Positions 1 through 9,029 of a DNA stretch of 64,000 nt are shown here, piece by piece. The translations under genes and the position numbers were made by a program. The stretch is from contig NZ_ARWA01000001.1 in the NCBI RefSeq assembly GCF_000385335.1, positions 186,001-250,000 on the forward strand. The letters are read 5' to 3'. The notes under the pieces are model-generated. The model searched no databases, was not told where the DNA came from, and was given only the letters and a program-made list of their open reading frames with translations. The DNA comes from Methyloferula stellata AR4. GTDB lineage: Bacteria > Pseudomonadota > Alphaproteobacteria > Rhizobiales > Beijerinckiaceae. How positions within the stretch are numbered: position 1 is the stretch's first letter; every line of letters begins with the position of its first letter.

Positions 1-1
1 A

Positions 2-766
2 CTGACGGCTGGGGCCTGGTGGCCTGTAGGCTATGCCGGCCCCCCGCTCGTCTCGGTCGAGACCGAAGTCGCCGACGGGATCGGGCTGACCGTCGGCGAC
101 GACATCACGGTCAATGTTCTCGGCCGCGCCGTCACGGCGCGCGTCGCCAATTTGCGCAAGGTCAATTGGCGCAGCTTCGGCATGAATTTCGTGCTGGTCT
201 TCTCGCCGAATGCCTTCGCCGGCGCGCCGCATAGCGATCTCGCGACATTGGCTTTCCCGGACGGCGGCCATGAAAGCACCGAGAAATCCCTGTTACGCGA
301 TACGACAAACGCTTTCCCCACGGTCACGACGATCAGGGTCAAGGAAGCGCTCGATGCCGTCAACGATCTCGTCACTCGGCTCGCGGTCGCCGTCCGCTCG
401 GCCTCGGCCATCGCGGTTTCGGCCTCGATCCTGGTGCTCGCGGGGGCGCTCGCCGCCGGACAGCAGGCAAGGCTCTATGACGCCGTCGTCCTGAAAGTGC
501 TTGGCGCGACCCGTGCCCGCCTGCTCGCCGCTTTTTTGGCCGAATTCGGATTTCTCGGGCTCTGCACCGCGATTTTCGGCATTTTGGCTGGAGCGGGTGC
601 CGCTTATGCGATCGTGACCCAGGTCATGCACCTCGATTTCGTCTGGCTTTGGCCGCAAGCGCTTCTGGCGGCTTTCGGCGCCATCCTGGTCACCATCGTG
701 CTGGGGCTTTTGAGTACCTGGCGCATCCTGGGACGCAGCCCGGCGCCTTATTTGCGGGAGCTTTGA
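2..766 (+). CDS. FtsX-like ABC transporter permease, C-terminal part (5' end outside window)
   Basis: This is the 3' end of a gene whose start lies before the window; the frame is open from base 2. It covers the last ~254 residues: part of the periplasmic domain (a GLTVGDDITV-type strand followed by FPTVTTIRVKEALD), then three hydrophobic segments and a short cytoplasmic tail ending PYLREL. That layout matches the second FtsX core domain of large YbbP-type permeases of about 800 residues, which work with a YbbA-type ATPase. The substrate cannot be read from this fragment. A methionine at base 152 is internal and is not the true start. Confidence 0.82.
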   Translation: MTAGAWWPVGYAGPPLVSVETEVADGIGLTVGDDITVNVLGRAVTARVANLRKVNWRSFGMNFVLVFSPNAFAGAPHSDLATLAFPDGGHESTEKSLLRDTTNAFPTVTTIRVKEALDAVNDLVTRLAVAVRSASAIAVSASILVLAGALAAGQQARLYDAVVLKVLGATRARLLAAFLAEFGFLGLCTAIFGILAGAGAAYAIVTQVMHLDFVWLWPQALLAAFGAILVTIVLGLLSTWRILGRSPAPYLREL

Positions 767-916
767 AATCCTTACCGTTCTTTAAGACGGGCGTCGCATT
801 GATCCCTCTTGTAGCGTTTCGAGGACCACGCCATATTATCACCGACGCTTCCGGGCCATATCGGCCCGAACAAGCGGATGGAGGCAATCGCGCCTCTCCA
901 ACCTTTAGAGGGAAAC

Positions 917-1702
917 ATGTCCGACTTTGACCGCAACGCAGGCGCCCGCTGGGGACAAAGCGTAGCCCAAGCCGGTCGCGCCGAGATCGACCAGGGCCTC
1001 CGCTCCTTCATGCTCGGCGTCTATAATAACATGGTGATTGGTCTCGCCATCACGGGCCTTGTCGCCCTCGGCGCCAATATGCTTGCCGTGGCAACCGACC
1101 CGTCGCAGGTGGCCGCCCAGATGGGCAAGATCGGGCTCACATCCTTTGGTGTCGCAATCTATGGTTCGCCGCTCAAATGGCTGATCATCTTCGCGCCGCT
1201 CGCCTTCGTCCTGTTCATCTCGTTCAGGATCGAAAAAGTATCGGCCACGACGGCCCGCATGCTCTTCTTCGCCTTCTCGGCGGCGATGGGCCTGTCCATG
1301 TCGACGCTGCTGCTCGTCTATACCGGAACATCGGTGGCGCGGGCCTTCTTCGTGACGGCCGCCGCCTTCGGCGCCTTGAGCCTTTACGGCTACACGACGA
1401 AGCGCGATCTGTCGCCGATCGGCTCGTTCCTGATCATGGGCCTCTTCGGCCTCATCATCGCGAGCGTGGTCAATCTCTTCGTGCAGAGCACGGCGTTCCA
1501 GTTCGGCCTGTCGATCCTGTCGGTGCTGATCTTCTCCGGCCTCACCGCCTGGGATACGCAAGCGATCAAGGAGATGTATTACGAGAGCGACGGCTATGAG
1601 GTCGCGACCAAGAAATCGGTGAACGGCGCCTTGCGGCTCTATCTCGATTTCATCAACATCTTCCAGTCGCTGCTGATGCTGACCGGCTCGCGCAACAACT
1701 AA
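917..1702 (+). CDS. Bax inhibitor-1 / YccA-type (UPF0005) integral membrane protein
   Basis: This is a 261-residue protein of the BI-1 family. About seven hydrophobic segments run from residue ~30 to the C-terminus, and the last contains the family-typical TAWDTQAIKEMY stretch. BI-1 proteins are inner-membrane proteins implicated in calcium/pH leak and in modulating membrane proteases (family knowledge). I chose the start at 917 (MSDFDRN) because AGAGGGA lies just upstream; the frame also opens at 878. An intrinsic terminator follows at 1807. The gene stands alone between the permease and galU. Confidence 0.9.
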   Translation: MSDFDRNAGARWGQSVAQAGRAEIDQGLRSFMLGVYNNMVIGLAITGLVALGANMLAVATDPSQVAAQMGKIGLTSFGVAIYGSPLKWLIIFAPLAFVLFISFRIEKVSATTARMLFFAFSAAMGLSMSTLLLVYTGTSVARAFFVTAAAFGALSLYGYTTKRDLSPIGSFLIMGLFGLIIASVVNLFVQSTAFQFGLSILSVLIFSGLTAWDTQAIKEMYYESDGYEVATKKSVNGALRLYLDFINIFQSLLMLTGSRNN

Positions 1703-1806
1703 ACATGGCCCCGGAAAGATGCAGGCTTTTCGGATAGGGACGATGCGGTAAAAAAGGCGTCGTCCCGAAAAGTTGAAGACTCTTCGGCTTGGTCCATCAC
1801 ATGAAA

Positions 1807-1832
1807 AGCCCCGCGTGAGCGGGGCTTTTTTT
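1807..1832 (+). terminator. Rho-independent terminator after the BI-1 gene
   Basis: A perfect 8-bp stem (AGCCCCGC / GCGGGGCT) with a GTGA loop is followed by a run of seven T. An AAAA run precedes the stem, so it could also work on the other strand, but only the + strand has a gene ending nearby. Confidence 0.9.
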
Positions 1833-2045
1833 GCGCCTGACGGCCGTGAGTACCGCGCCAGCGTGACCGGGGCTCTTGCATCTGGCCGCGCAGAGCTTCA
1901 CAAAGCATGACAATTTAATCTGCGCGCACCGCGACGATACGGAACTTATGGGGGAACAGAAACTTACAGTTGAGCTCCATCAAAGACAGCCATCCCGGCT
2001 TCGCATAGGTGCACCCCGCTTACGCCGTGGCCCGCGCATTCATCC

Positions 2046-2160
2046 TAGAGCGGGATGAGGAAAAGTGTGAGCGGTTTTCCGCCCGCATCCCGCTCTAAGT
2101 TATTAGAATCGATCGCGTTCATGATTTTTGATTGATTCAATCAAAAATCATCGTGATCTA
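2046..2160. repeat. Dispersed intergenic hairpin repeat, family A, copy 1
   Basis: The first half (2046-2097) is a hairpin starting TAGAGCGGGATG and ending CATCCCGCTCTA. The second half (about 2109-2160) is a long inverted repeat centred on TGATTGATTCAATCA and ending TCGTGATCTA. The same two-part unit recurs at 5527-5677 and 28076-28190; the first half alone is at 17798-17850 and a diverged second half at 57898-57970. It lies in the 5' region of galU and may form structure in that transcript. Confidence 0.85.
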
Positions 2161-2193
2161 TTGTCCTCGTACGAGCGGTTTCAAGATTCGAAC

Positions 2194-3084
2194 ATGAGCA
2201 AACATATTCGCAAAGCCGTCTTTCCCGTGGCCGGTCTCGGCACGCGATTTCTTCCAGCAACCAAGGCCATGCCGAAGGAAATGCTGACGGTCGTCGACCG
2301 GCCGGTGTTGCAGCATGTCGTCGAAGAGGCCCGCGAGGCGGGCATCGAGCATTTCATCTTCGTCACGGGCCGCAACAAGGGCGTCATCGAAGATCATTTC
2401 GATATTGCCTACGAGCTCGAAGACACGCTCAGAAAACGCGGCAAGGCCAAGGAATATGAGCTCCTGATGTCGGCCCTGCCGCCGCCGGGAGCCACAAGCT
2501 TCACGCGCCAGCAGGCGCCACTCGGCCTTGGTCATGCCATATGGTGCGCGCGAGATATCGTCGGAGACGAGCCTTTCGCGGTTCTGCTCCCCGACATGGT
2601 GACAATGGGCACGGGCCCGAAGAAGAACCGCTGTCTGTCGCAATGCATGGACGCCTATAATTCCTATGGCGGCAATATTATCGCCGTCGAGGAAGTGCCG
2701 AAGGAAGACACCGATCAATACGGCATCGTCTCGCTCGGCAAGGATTTCGGCGACACGTTCGAGATCACCGGCATGGTCGAGAAGCCGCCGAAGGGAACCG
2801 CGCCGTCCAATCTCATCATTTCAGGCCGCTATATCCTTGGGCCCGAAATCTTCGACCTTTTGAGCAAAGGCAAGCAAGGTGCCGGCGGCGAGATCCAGCT
2901 CACCGACAGCATGATCGAACTCGCCAAGATGCAAAGTTTCCATGGCGTGCGTTTCGACGGTCGCACGTTCGACTGCGGCTCGAAGCTCGGATTTCTGGCT
3001 GCGAATGTTGCCTTCGCTCTGGCTGATCCGGCTCTTGCGAGCGGCTTTCAGAACGAGCTTCGCAAGATCGTCGGCGGGTTCTGA
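2194..3084 (+). CDS. galU: UTP--glucose-1-phosphate uridylyltransferase
   Basis: This is a 296-residue enzyme of the usual GalU length. It makes UDP-glucose from UTP and glucose-1-phosphate in the cytoplasm, the precursor for exopolysaccharide, glucans and cell-envelope sugars. The N-terminal nucleotide-binding signature [18 protein letters not shown] is intact, as is the late [13 protein letters not shown] stretch typical of GalU. I chose the start at 2194 ([10 protein letters not shown]) because it gives the family N-terminus. The frame opens earlier, at 2128, but that part would run through repeat family A. The glycosyltransferase at 11-17 kb could use its product, though no operon links them. 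Confidence 0.96.
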   Translation: MSKHIRKAVFPVAGLGTRFLPATKAMPKEMLTVVDRPVLQHVVEEAREAGIEHFIFVTGRNKGVIEDHFDIAYELEDTLRKRGKAKEYELLMSALPPPGATSFTRQQAPLGLGHAIWCARDIVGDEPFAVLLPDMVTMGTGPKKNRCLSQCMDAYNSYGGNIIAVEEVPKEDTDQYGIVSLGKDFGDTFEITGMVEKPPKGTAPSNLIISGRYILGPEIFDLLSKGKQGAGGEIQLTDSMIELAKMQSFHGVRFDGRTFDCGSKLGFLAANVAFALADPALASGFQNELRKIVGGF

Positions 3085-3173
3085 CGCAAAGCGCCGCAAC
3101 ATCTGCGCGGACTTGTGTCACGGCTGTCCGGTTTAGCGCGCGAACGATGGAATTAGCGGCCCCACTTCCACCG

Positions 3174-3291
3174 CGTCATGCCCGTGCTTGTCACGGGCAT
3201 CCACGCAAAGACGCTGCACATCCTTGGAAGTGTTGGAAGTGTTGTCGCAATGTCTCGGCGTGGATGGCCGGGACAAGCCCGGCCATGACAA
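3174..3291. repeat. REP-like palindromic element, family B, copy 1
   Basis: Two GC-rich palindromes face each other. CGTCATGCCCG...CGGGCATCCACG is at about 3174-3206, and CGTGGATGGCCGGG...CCCGGCCATGAC at about 3259-3289. A closely related unit is at 23071-23160. The element fills the gap between the convergent galU and beta-barrel genes. Confidence 0.75.
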
Positions 3292-3295
3292 GCGC

Positions 3296-5047
3296 CTACC
3301 GCTGCAAGCGCACGCCCAGCAAAAACACGTCGGCCGTGAAATTTGAATCCAATTGCGTGCTGATGAATCTTTCGTGGCGATAGGTCGCGCGCAGCACGAC
3401 ATCCCGCGTGAGACTATATTCAGCCAGCAGCGATCCCGTATAAAGATGCTCGGCCACGGGCTGCTGGATATAATTATTGACCTGGAACGTGCCTATTCCG
3501 GTCAAAGTGAAATTGCGGAAGAAGCTATGCGCGATCTGGAGGCTGATCCTGCGGCTGACGGCCGCTGGCGAATTGGCAAGCGTCGTTTCGACGAAATCGG
3601 TTGCGGTGGTCAGCGTCGCCTTGGTCAGCGCCGACGGAGTCCAGATGATGCTGCCGTCGAGCGTCGGGCCCCTGGCAGTGATGAGGCGGGGATCGTCATA
3701 ATGGCGCTCGGTATAGCCGCCGGCCAAGTCGCCGCTGAGCACATCGCGGGTTATGTCAAAGGTCGTACCGATTTTGCCAGCGATGCCTATTGAGCTCCGG
3801 ATGAAACCGCTCGAATCGAACAGGGAATCATAGTCTCGCTTGTCGCCGGTCACATCGACGTAGGGGATGAAACCCGGTGTCAGCTCATAGGAAGCGCGGC
3901 CGTTAATGCCGATGTCGTTATAATCATTTTCGGAAAGCGCCAGGATCGAGCCATTCGACAGCGTGGCATCCTGATATTGGAAGCGGTCGAAGGTGCCGCG
4001 CAGGCGCAGCGACAGGCGGCCGAAGTTCTGGGTTATGCCGGGTGTCGCTCCGAAAGTCTCGACCAACGGCCGTCCAACGATGAACGAACTGCCGGGAATG
4101 GCCAATTGCTGCGAGCCCGGCTGCTGCGTATCGAGCGTGAAGCGGCCTTCAAGACCGAGGATCGTGTCGCGGCTGACGTCGACGCGGCCGATCGCCTTCG
4201 CCTGAGCGTCCGGACGATCCGCCTCATGAAAGGAAAAATAATCCGAGTAGCCACCGCGCAGCGTCGCGGTGAGGCTATGCGTGTCCCATTGCGAATTGAC
4301 GTCGAGGCCGCCGGCCGCTCGCGCATAGGGCGAGCCTTTCACCTCGGATGAGAGCCGGTTGGGGTTGGTGTCGTAGCCGGTGCTCAATTCGACGAAAGGC
4401 AAGAGCCGAAGCGTGCCCACATCGACGCCGAGCGGATCGAAAGGCTTGTCGTCCAGCCGCGGGCGGAGCGGCGGCGGAATCCATGGGAGAACCGAGACGG
4501 TCGGCGCTGGAACGGCCGGAGCCGCGGGCGCTGCTCCGGACGCCGCCGCGGCTGCCGTGGCGGCAGCCTTGTCCGCAGCCGTGACGGGAGCCACCGGAGC
4601 ATTGCTGTTGCGTTTCTTGGTGCCGGGCGCGGTCGCATAAGGCATCAGCGGCGGCAATGGCGGCGAGACCCGCAGGTCGGGCGCATAGAGCGGCGACTTC
4701 GGCGTGAAGAGTGTCGGCGGCTTCAGCCTCGGCCGGCCGTAATTGGTGCCAATTGACGAATCACCCGCCGCCGCATTTGCCGGCGGAGCGGGAGTCGCGT
4801 CCTCGCCCGGAAGAGCCGGCGTCGCCGCCGCATTGGTTGTACCGCGCAGGCCAGTTGCACGCGGATCGCCGCGCAAGCTCGGCCGCAGCCCGGCCGCGTC
4901 GCCTCGGGCCCCGGCCTGCCCCTGTGCGTCTTGTGCCGCCTGCCCCCAAGCGCATGACAATGGGACGGCAAGCGCCGCGAAACCGATCACAGCCGCCAGG
5001 AGTCTCAGGCTTGCCCCTAGAACTCTGCTCGGAATCGGAAACGGCAC
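3296..5047 (-). CDS. Outer-membrane beta-barrel protein (BBP2-type)
   Basis: This is a 583-residue protein with a clear signal peptide (hydrophobic stretch at residues ~10-32, then Ala-rich). A low-complexity Pro/Ala-rich region covers ~35-195. The C-terminal ~380 residues have alternating hydrophobic/polar strands ending VFLLGVRLQR, as expected for an outer-membrane barrel. The barrel resembles the 'outer membrane beta-barrel' family of alphaproteobacteria, found in polysaccharide- or nutrient-related loci. No substrate can be assigned. Overlapping + strand frames here have no family features. Confidence 0.75.
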   Translation of the reverse strand: MPFPIPSRVLGASLRLLAAVIGFAALAVPLSCAWGQAAQDAQGQAGARGDAAGLRPSLRGDPRATGLRGTTNAAATPALPGEDATPAPPANAAAGDSSIGTNYGRPRLKPPTLFTPKSPLYAPDLRVSPPLPPLMPYATAPGTKKRNSNAPVAPVTAADKAAATAAAAASGAAPAAPAVPAPTVSVLPWIPPPLRPRLDDKPFDPLGVDVGTLRLLPFVELSTGYDTNPNRLSSEVKGSPYARAAGGLDVNSQWDTHSLTATLRGGYSDYFSFHEADRPDAQAKAIGRVDVSRDTILGLEGRFTLDTQQPGSQQLAIPGSSFIVGRPLVETFGATPGITQNFGRLSLRLRGTFDRFQYQDATLSNGSILALSENDYNDIGINGRASYELTPGFIPYVDVTGDKRDYDSLFDSSGFIRSSIGIAGKIGTTFDITRDVLSGDLAGGYTERHYDDPRLITARGPTLDGSIIWTPSALTKATLTTATDFVETTLANSPAAVSRRISLQIAHSFFRNFTLTGIGTFQVNNYIQQPVAEHLYTGSLLAEYSLTRDVVLRATYRHERFISTQLDSNFTADVFLLGVRLQR

Positions 5048-5199
5048 GGGTCCCCCGCTGGCGCGCGCGTTTCCAGCAACGCGCTTCCGACAGCGTTAGG
5101 CAGACATGGTTAATCTTTGGTTGAGGAGGGCACGAATAGCGTGCCAAACCAGGACATTATCAGGATTTTTGACCTGGCTGTGGCGGCAACTCTGCGAGA

Positions 5200-5481
5200 T
5201 CAGGTCATATTGAGCGCGGTCATGTAGAGATCGAGGATCGCCTCCATCTCCTTGCGCTCGGCATGGTCCTGTTTGCGGATCCGGATGATCTGCCGCACCA
5301 CCTTGGTGTCGAAGCCCCGGCCCTTCATTTCCGCGAAGACGTCGCGGATGTCATCGGCAATAGCCTTTTTCTCTTCTTCCAGCCGTTCGACCCGCTCGAC
5401 GAATTGCTTCAATTCCTGCGCCGCGACGCCTGTCTCGGCGATATCTTCTTGTTCTTTTCGGGCGGTGGCTTGTCTTGACAT
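5200..5481 (-). CDS. gapR: GapR-family nucleoid protein (DUF2312)
   Basis: This is a 93-residue protein matching GapR of Caulobacter: a Glu/Lys-rich coiled coil ([16 protein letters not shown]), then the conserved [15 protein letters not shown]-type segment, RIRKQD and ILDLYMTAL. GapR binds overtwisted DNA ahead of replication forks and polymerases and helps gyrase/topoisomerase IV (family knowledge). I chose the start at 5481 ([11 protein letters not shown]); the frame opens at 5568 but those extra codons run into repeat family A. It is usually a single-gene unit in this order. Confidence 0.92.
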   Translation of the reverse strand: MSRQATARKEQEDIAETGVAAQELKQFVERVERLEEEKKAIADDIRDVFAEMKGRGFDTKVVRQIIRIRKQDHAERKEMEAILDLYMTALNMT

Positions 5482-5526
5482 GGAACAACCTAAGTTTCGT
5501 TTGAATCGCTCGCGCGCGGCGATCGC

Positions 5527-5677
5527 TAGAGCGGGATGAGCAAAAGTGTAAGCGGTTTTGCGACGCAATCAAATTCATGCAGATTGCGTAAACTTATCTG
5601 CCTATCCCGCTCTAACTCATTAAATCGATCACGTTTCATGATTTTTGACTGATTCAGTCAAAAATCATCGTGATCTA
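5527..5677. repeat. Family A hairpin repeat, copy 2, with an internal insertion
   Basis: It has the same boundaries as copy 1 (TAGAGCGGGATGAG ... CCCGCTCTA, then the TGACTGATTCAGTCA palindrome ending GTGATCTA). The loop side of the first hairpin is longer by roughly 35 bp. The extra sequence has its own inverted repeat (ACGCAATC ... GATTGCGT). The repeat ends 46 bp before the start of gapR on the minus strand. Confidence 0.8.
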
Positions 5678-5808
5678 ATGGCCGGGCTTCGCGCATGAAT
5701 GCGCTATCGCTCAAGGACGCTTCCACTTGGCGCGCTCCGCTCTGACGGGTCAAGGCGAGACGGCCGGCAATCCCCGCTATCCGCACAAAAACGTCTCCGG
5801 GCCTTGAC

Positions 5809-6645
5809 CTATTCTTTTATTGGGTCTCGCGATTGGAATCGGCCCGTCCGGCTGGGATGAAACGCCGCCTGATGCAGGTCGGGCCGCGCTAGAAGCGGCC
5901 GCAATATGCGGGCGAGCCGATCGGCCCAAGCCTCGGCCCTGTCTTGCGTCTCGATGAGATCCTGGCGTGTCTCGATCAGGAGCCCGGCAAGACCGCGCCG
6001 CGTCACCTCATCGTCCAGCGTATCGCCTATAAGCGCGCCGTCGTAAGGCTCGTTATCGCCTGTCACCAGCCCATCGGCTGCGAGCGCTTCGATCAGGGGT
6101 TTCGCCAAGCGCGGATCGCTGTCCCACAAAATTCCGACCTCCCAGGGGCGCGGATCGCCGCGCCAGGACGGCGTGAAAGAATGAATCGAAATGACGATGG
6201 GCACCGGACCACGCGCCAGCATGGCCTCGATCCGCGCCGAGATCGCACGCCGGTAGGGCGACCAGAACGCATCCCGGCGCAGTGCAACTTCGGCCTCATC
6301 CGCCGCCTCATTGCCGGGAATGATCCGGCGATCCGAGAGCTTCGGAACCAAGGTCGGGTCGTCCGCGCCGCGATTGGGATCGATCAGCAGACGCGAGAAT
6401 GTCGAGAGGATCGCTGGCGCCTCGAAAGCTGTGGCGAGGCGCCGTGTGACCCACGCCGCCCCGATGTCATAGGCAATATGGCGGGTAAGGTCGGCTGGCT
6501 CCAATCCAAGCGTGCCATAAGATTGCGGCAGAGCATTTGTCGCGTGATCGCAGACAAACAAAACGCCCGCGCCATCACGCCCGGCAATCTCCTCCACAGG
6601 ACCGAAAGCATCACAGGCCGGTGAACCGCTGCGATCATCGCGCAT
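5809..6645 (-). CDS. N-formylglutamate amidohydrolase family protein
   Basis: This is a 278-residue protein of the N-formylglutamate amidohydrolase (HutG-type) family. Zinc-site stretches CDHATNALP near the N-terminus and SIHSFTP in the middle are visible, with the late LIETRQDLI segment. The classical reaction is hydrolysis of N-formyl-L-glutamate to formate and glutamate at the end of histidine degradation. No hut genes are nearby, so the physiological substrate is open. It is divergent from the DUF1036-pyk pair, a neighbourhood I recall as common in Hyphomicrobiales. Confidence 0.85.
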   Translation of the reverse strand: MRDDRSGSPACDAFGPVEEIAGRDGAGVLFVCDHATNALPQSYGTLGLEPADLTRHIAYDIGAAWVTRRLATAFEAPAILSTFSRLLIDPNRGADDPTLVPKLSDRRIIPGNEAADEAEVALRRDAFWSPYRRAISARIEAMLARGPVPIVISIHSFTPSWRGDPRPWEVGILWDSDPRLAKPLIEALAADGLVTGDNEPYDGALIGDTLDDEVTRRGLAGLLIETRQDLIETQDRAEAWADRLARILRPLLARPDLHQAAFHPSRTGRFQSRDPIKE

Positions 6646-6752
6646 GAGTGTCGATCATCCTATCCATGTCGCAATGCAAGGAACGACATACCCGAATATA
6701 CACCGGCTTTGTTTGAGCCCGGCGACGAAGATGTTGCATAGCAGCATAGGAT

Positions 6753-7382
6753 TTGATGGAAAGATTTGCGCTTCACACGGCCCGCGCACGAGGTTTTGCT
6801 TGCATTGCATCGGATTTCAGTCTTGATCCTGTCGTGTTCAAGGGTCAAACTTGTTCAAACCTCGCGAAGTTTGAACCAAAATTTCGCCCATATCGTGATC
6901 TGTCTCCCATAGCTCCTTTCGAAGCCATCAGAACCGCCATCATCACTTTGCTGAAGCATCGTCTCACATTGATCGTCGGAACCATTGTTGCGAGCGGGTT
7001 TCTCGTGGCGCCGGCCAAAGCCGATTTCCGCTTGTGCAACAATACGAGCAGCAGATTGAGTGTCGCGCTCGCCTATACGGACGGCGAAACCTGGGTCAGC
7101 GAAGGCTGGTGGAACCTCAAGGCTAGCGCCTGCGAAACCCTGTTGCGCGGACCGCTCGCGGCGGAGTTCTATTATGTATACGCCATGGACGAACGGTCCG
7201 GCGAATGGAAGGGCACAGCCTTCATGTGCACCCGCGACCACGAATTTCGCATCGTCGGCCGCGAAGATTGTTTTGTTCGCGGCTTTGACCGCACCGGATT
7301 TTTCGAGGTGGATACGGGCAAGGAAGCAAAGAACTGGACGGTCCAATTGACCGATCCGGTCCCGGCGCGCCCAACCCCTTGA
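6753..7382 (+). CDS. DUF1036 family secreted/periplasmic protein
   Basis: The mature part is a DUF1036 protein: FRLCNNTSSRLSVALAY, GWWNLKASACETLL and a cysteine-containing C-terminal region. A signal peptide (LLKHRLTLIVGTIVASGF...APAKA) precedes it. The frame opens at 6753, but the first ~65 codons cover a palindrome and look like a leader. A TTG at 6948 would put the signal peptide exactly at the N-terminus and is a likely true start. Function is unknown. It ends 28 bp before pyk and is probably cotranscribed with it. Confidence 0.8.
   Translation: MMERFALHTARARGFACIASDFSLDPVVFKGQTCSNLAKFEPKFRPYRDLSPIAPFEAIRTAIITLLKHRLTLIVGTIVASGFLVAPAKADFRLCNNTSSRLSVALAYTDGETWVSEGWWNLKASACETLLRGPLAAEFYYVYAMDERSGEWKGTAFMCTRDHEFRIVGREDCFVRGFDRTGFFEVDTGKEAKNWTVQLTDPVPARPTP
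6853..6876. promoter_or_regulatory. Near-perfect 24-bp palindrome upstream of DUF1036-pyk
   Basis: GTTCAAAC and GTTTGAAC are arms around CTCGCGAA, so 22 of 24 positions are symmetric. It sits about 95 bp upstream of the probable secretory start of the DUF1036 protein and looks like a dimeric repressor site. The regulator is unknown. Confidence 0.45.
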
Positions 7383-7410
7383 TCAGGTTTTAGTGGAGGG
7401 CGTTCATCAT

Positions 7411-8844
7411 ATGAGACGGCTACGCCGGTGCAAGATCGTTGCGACTTTGGGGCCTGCCTGTGCCGACCCGACGATCCTCAGTGCTTTGTTTAACGCCGGC
7501 GCCGATGTGTTCCGCGTCAATATGAGTCATACCTCGCATGAGGGCATGCGCGAATGGATCAAGAAGATCCGCGCGCTCGAAGTGGAATTCGCCCGTCCCG
7601 TCGCGATCCTGCTCGATCTGCAAGGACCGAAGCTGCGCATCGGCGCCTTCAAGGACGATGCCGTGCATCTCGTCAAAGGCGCGCAATTCGTGCTCGACAG
7701 CGACCCGGCACCGGGCGACATCAATCGGGTCCATCTTCCGCATCCGGAAATCCTGAGCGCCTTGAAGCCGGGTCATACCCTGCTCATCAACGACGGCCAG
7801 GTGCGGCTGCATGTGATCGAAGCCACACCGCAGCGCGCCGTTGCAATCGTCGATGTCGGCGGCAAGATTTCGAATCGTAAGGGCGTCAGTCTGCCCGACA
7901 CCGAAATTCCGGTCTCCTCCATGACCGAGAAAGATATCGCCGATCTCGAAGCGGGGCTGGCCGAAGGCGTCGATTGGGTGGCCGCATCTTTTGTGCAGCG
8001 CGCAGACGATGTCGCCGAGGTCAAAAAAATGACCGCTGGGCGCGCGCTGGTCATGTCGAAGATCGAAAAGCCGCAGGCGATTTCACGGCTCGAGGAAATC
8101 TATGAGATTTCCGACGGAGTCATGGTCGCACGCGGCGATCTCGGCGTTGAAATGCCGCTTGAAAAAGTGCCCGGCCTGCAAAAGCGCATGACCCGTCTCG
8201 GCCGCCGCTACGGCAAACCCGTCGTCGTTGCGACGCAGATGCTGGAGTCGATGATTTCGGCGCCGGTGCCGACACGCGCCGAGGTGTCGGACGTCGCAAC
8301 CGCCGTTTTCGAAGGTGCCGACGCGATCATGCTCTCGGCCGAAAGCGCCGCCGGCCAATATCCGGTCGAAGCCGTCGCGACGATGAACAGGATCGCCGAG
8401 GAGGTCGAATACGATCTCTATTATCGCAGCATCATCAATGCGCAGCGCGCGGCACCCGAAGCGACCGGCGCCGACGCGATTGCCATTGCCACGCGCGATG
8501 TCGCCGAAACCCTCGATCTCAAAGCCATCGTCGCCTGGACCTCGTCCGGCTCGACCGCCTCGCGCATCGCGCGCGAGCGCCCCGAGCCGCCCATCCTCGC
8601 GCTGACGCCCTCGCCCGACACCGCGCGCCGCCTGGCGATCGTTTGGGGCGTGCATGCCGTCGTGGCAAAAGATGCCGACGACATCGACGACATGGTGCAT
8701 CGCGCCTGCACTTTATCGGGCACGGAAGGCTTTGCCGCGCCGGGCGACCGGATCATCATCGTCGCGGGCGTCCCCTTCGGTACGCCGGGCGCCACGAATA
8801 TGTTCCGGATCGCCTATCTCGCCCCAGGTTCCACCGCGGGTTGA
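7411..8844 (+). CDS. pyk: Pyruvate kinase
   Basis: This is a 477-residue pyruvate kinase converting PEP and ADP to pyruvate and ATP in the cytoplasm. The barrel starts RRLRRCKIVATLGPA. The metal/PEP site MSKIEKPQAI, the helix MVARGDLGVEMP and ATQMLESM are intact, and the C-terminal allosteric domain is present (AWTSSGSTASRIARERP). I chose ATG 7411 because GGAGGG lies 10 bp upstream; a GTG at 7393 is in frame but overlaps that site. In a serine-cycle organism, flux at PEP must be balanced against PEP carboxylase. Confidence 0.97.
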   Translation: MRRLRRCKIVATLGPACADPTILSALFNAGADVFRVNMSHTSHEGMREWIKKIRALEVEFARPVAILLDLQGPKLRIGAFKDDAVHLVKGAQFVLDSDPAPGDINRVHLPHPEILSALKPGHTLLINDGQVRLHVIEATPQRAVAIVDVGGKISNRKGVSLPDTEIPVSSMTEKDIADLEAGLAEGVDWVAASFVQRADDVAEVKKMTAGRALVMSKIEKPQAISRLEEIYEISDGVMVARGDLGVEMPLEKVPGLQKRMTRLGRRYGKPVVVATQMLESMISAPVPTRAEVSDVATAVFEGADAIMLSAESAAGQYPVEAVATMNRIAEEVEYDLYYRSIINAQRAAPEATGADAIAIATRDVAETLDLKAIVAWTSSGSTASRIARERPEPPILALTPSPDTARRLAIVWGVHAVVAKDADDIDDMVHRACTLSGTEGFAAPGDRIIIVAGVPFGTPGATNMFRIAYLAPGSTAG

Positions 8845-8918
8845 GCCGCCGCCCCCTCGGCGGGACCTGCGCTTGACGCCTTGATATTGACGTGACGAAA
8901 CATTTCAGCACATCTCAA

Positions 8919-8946
8919 GCCTGTCCCAGCCGTCGCGGGGACAGGC
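8919..8946. other. Strong intergenic hairpin between pyk and the ThiE-like gene
   Basis: GCCTGTCCC and GGGACAGGC form a perfect 9-bp stem around a 10-nt loop, with no T tract on either strand. It lies in the 185-bp gap and could be a transcript-processing or attenuation structure. No known family is recognised. Confidence 0.5.
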
Positions 8947-9029
8947 AAGGTGCTTAAAGTCCTGCTTTCGCCCCATTTTCCGGCGATTGAAGGCGCATTC
9001 GCTTCACTCGCTATCTGGGTCCGCCATCC

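Noticed and set aside
1876-2058. Possible 60-codon gene before galU
   Set aside because: It lacks a ribosome site and ends within repeat family A, with no protein-like features.
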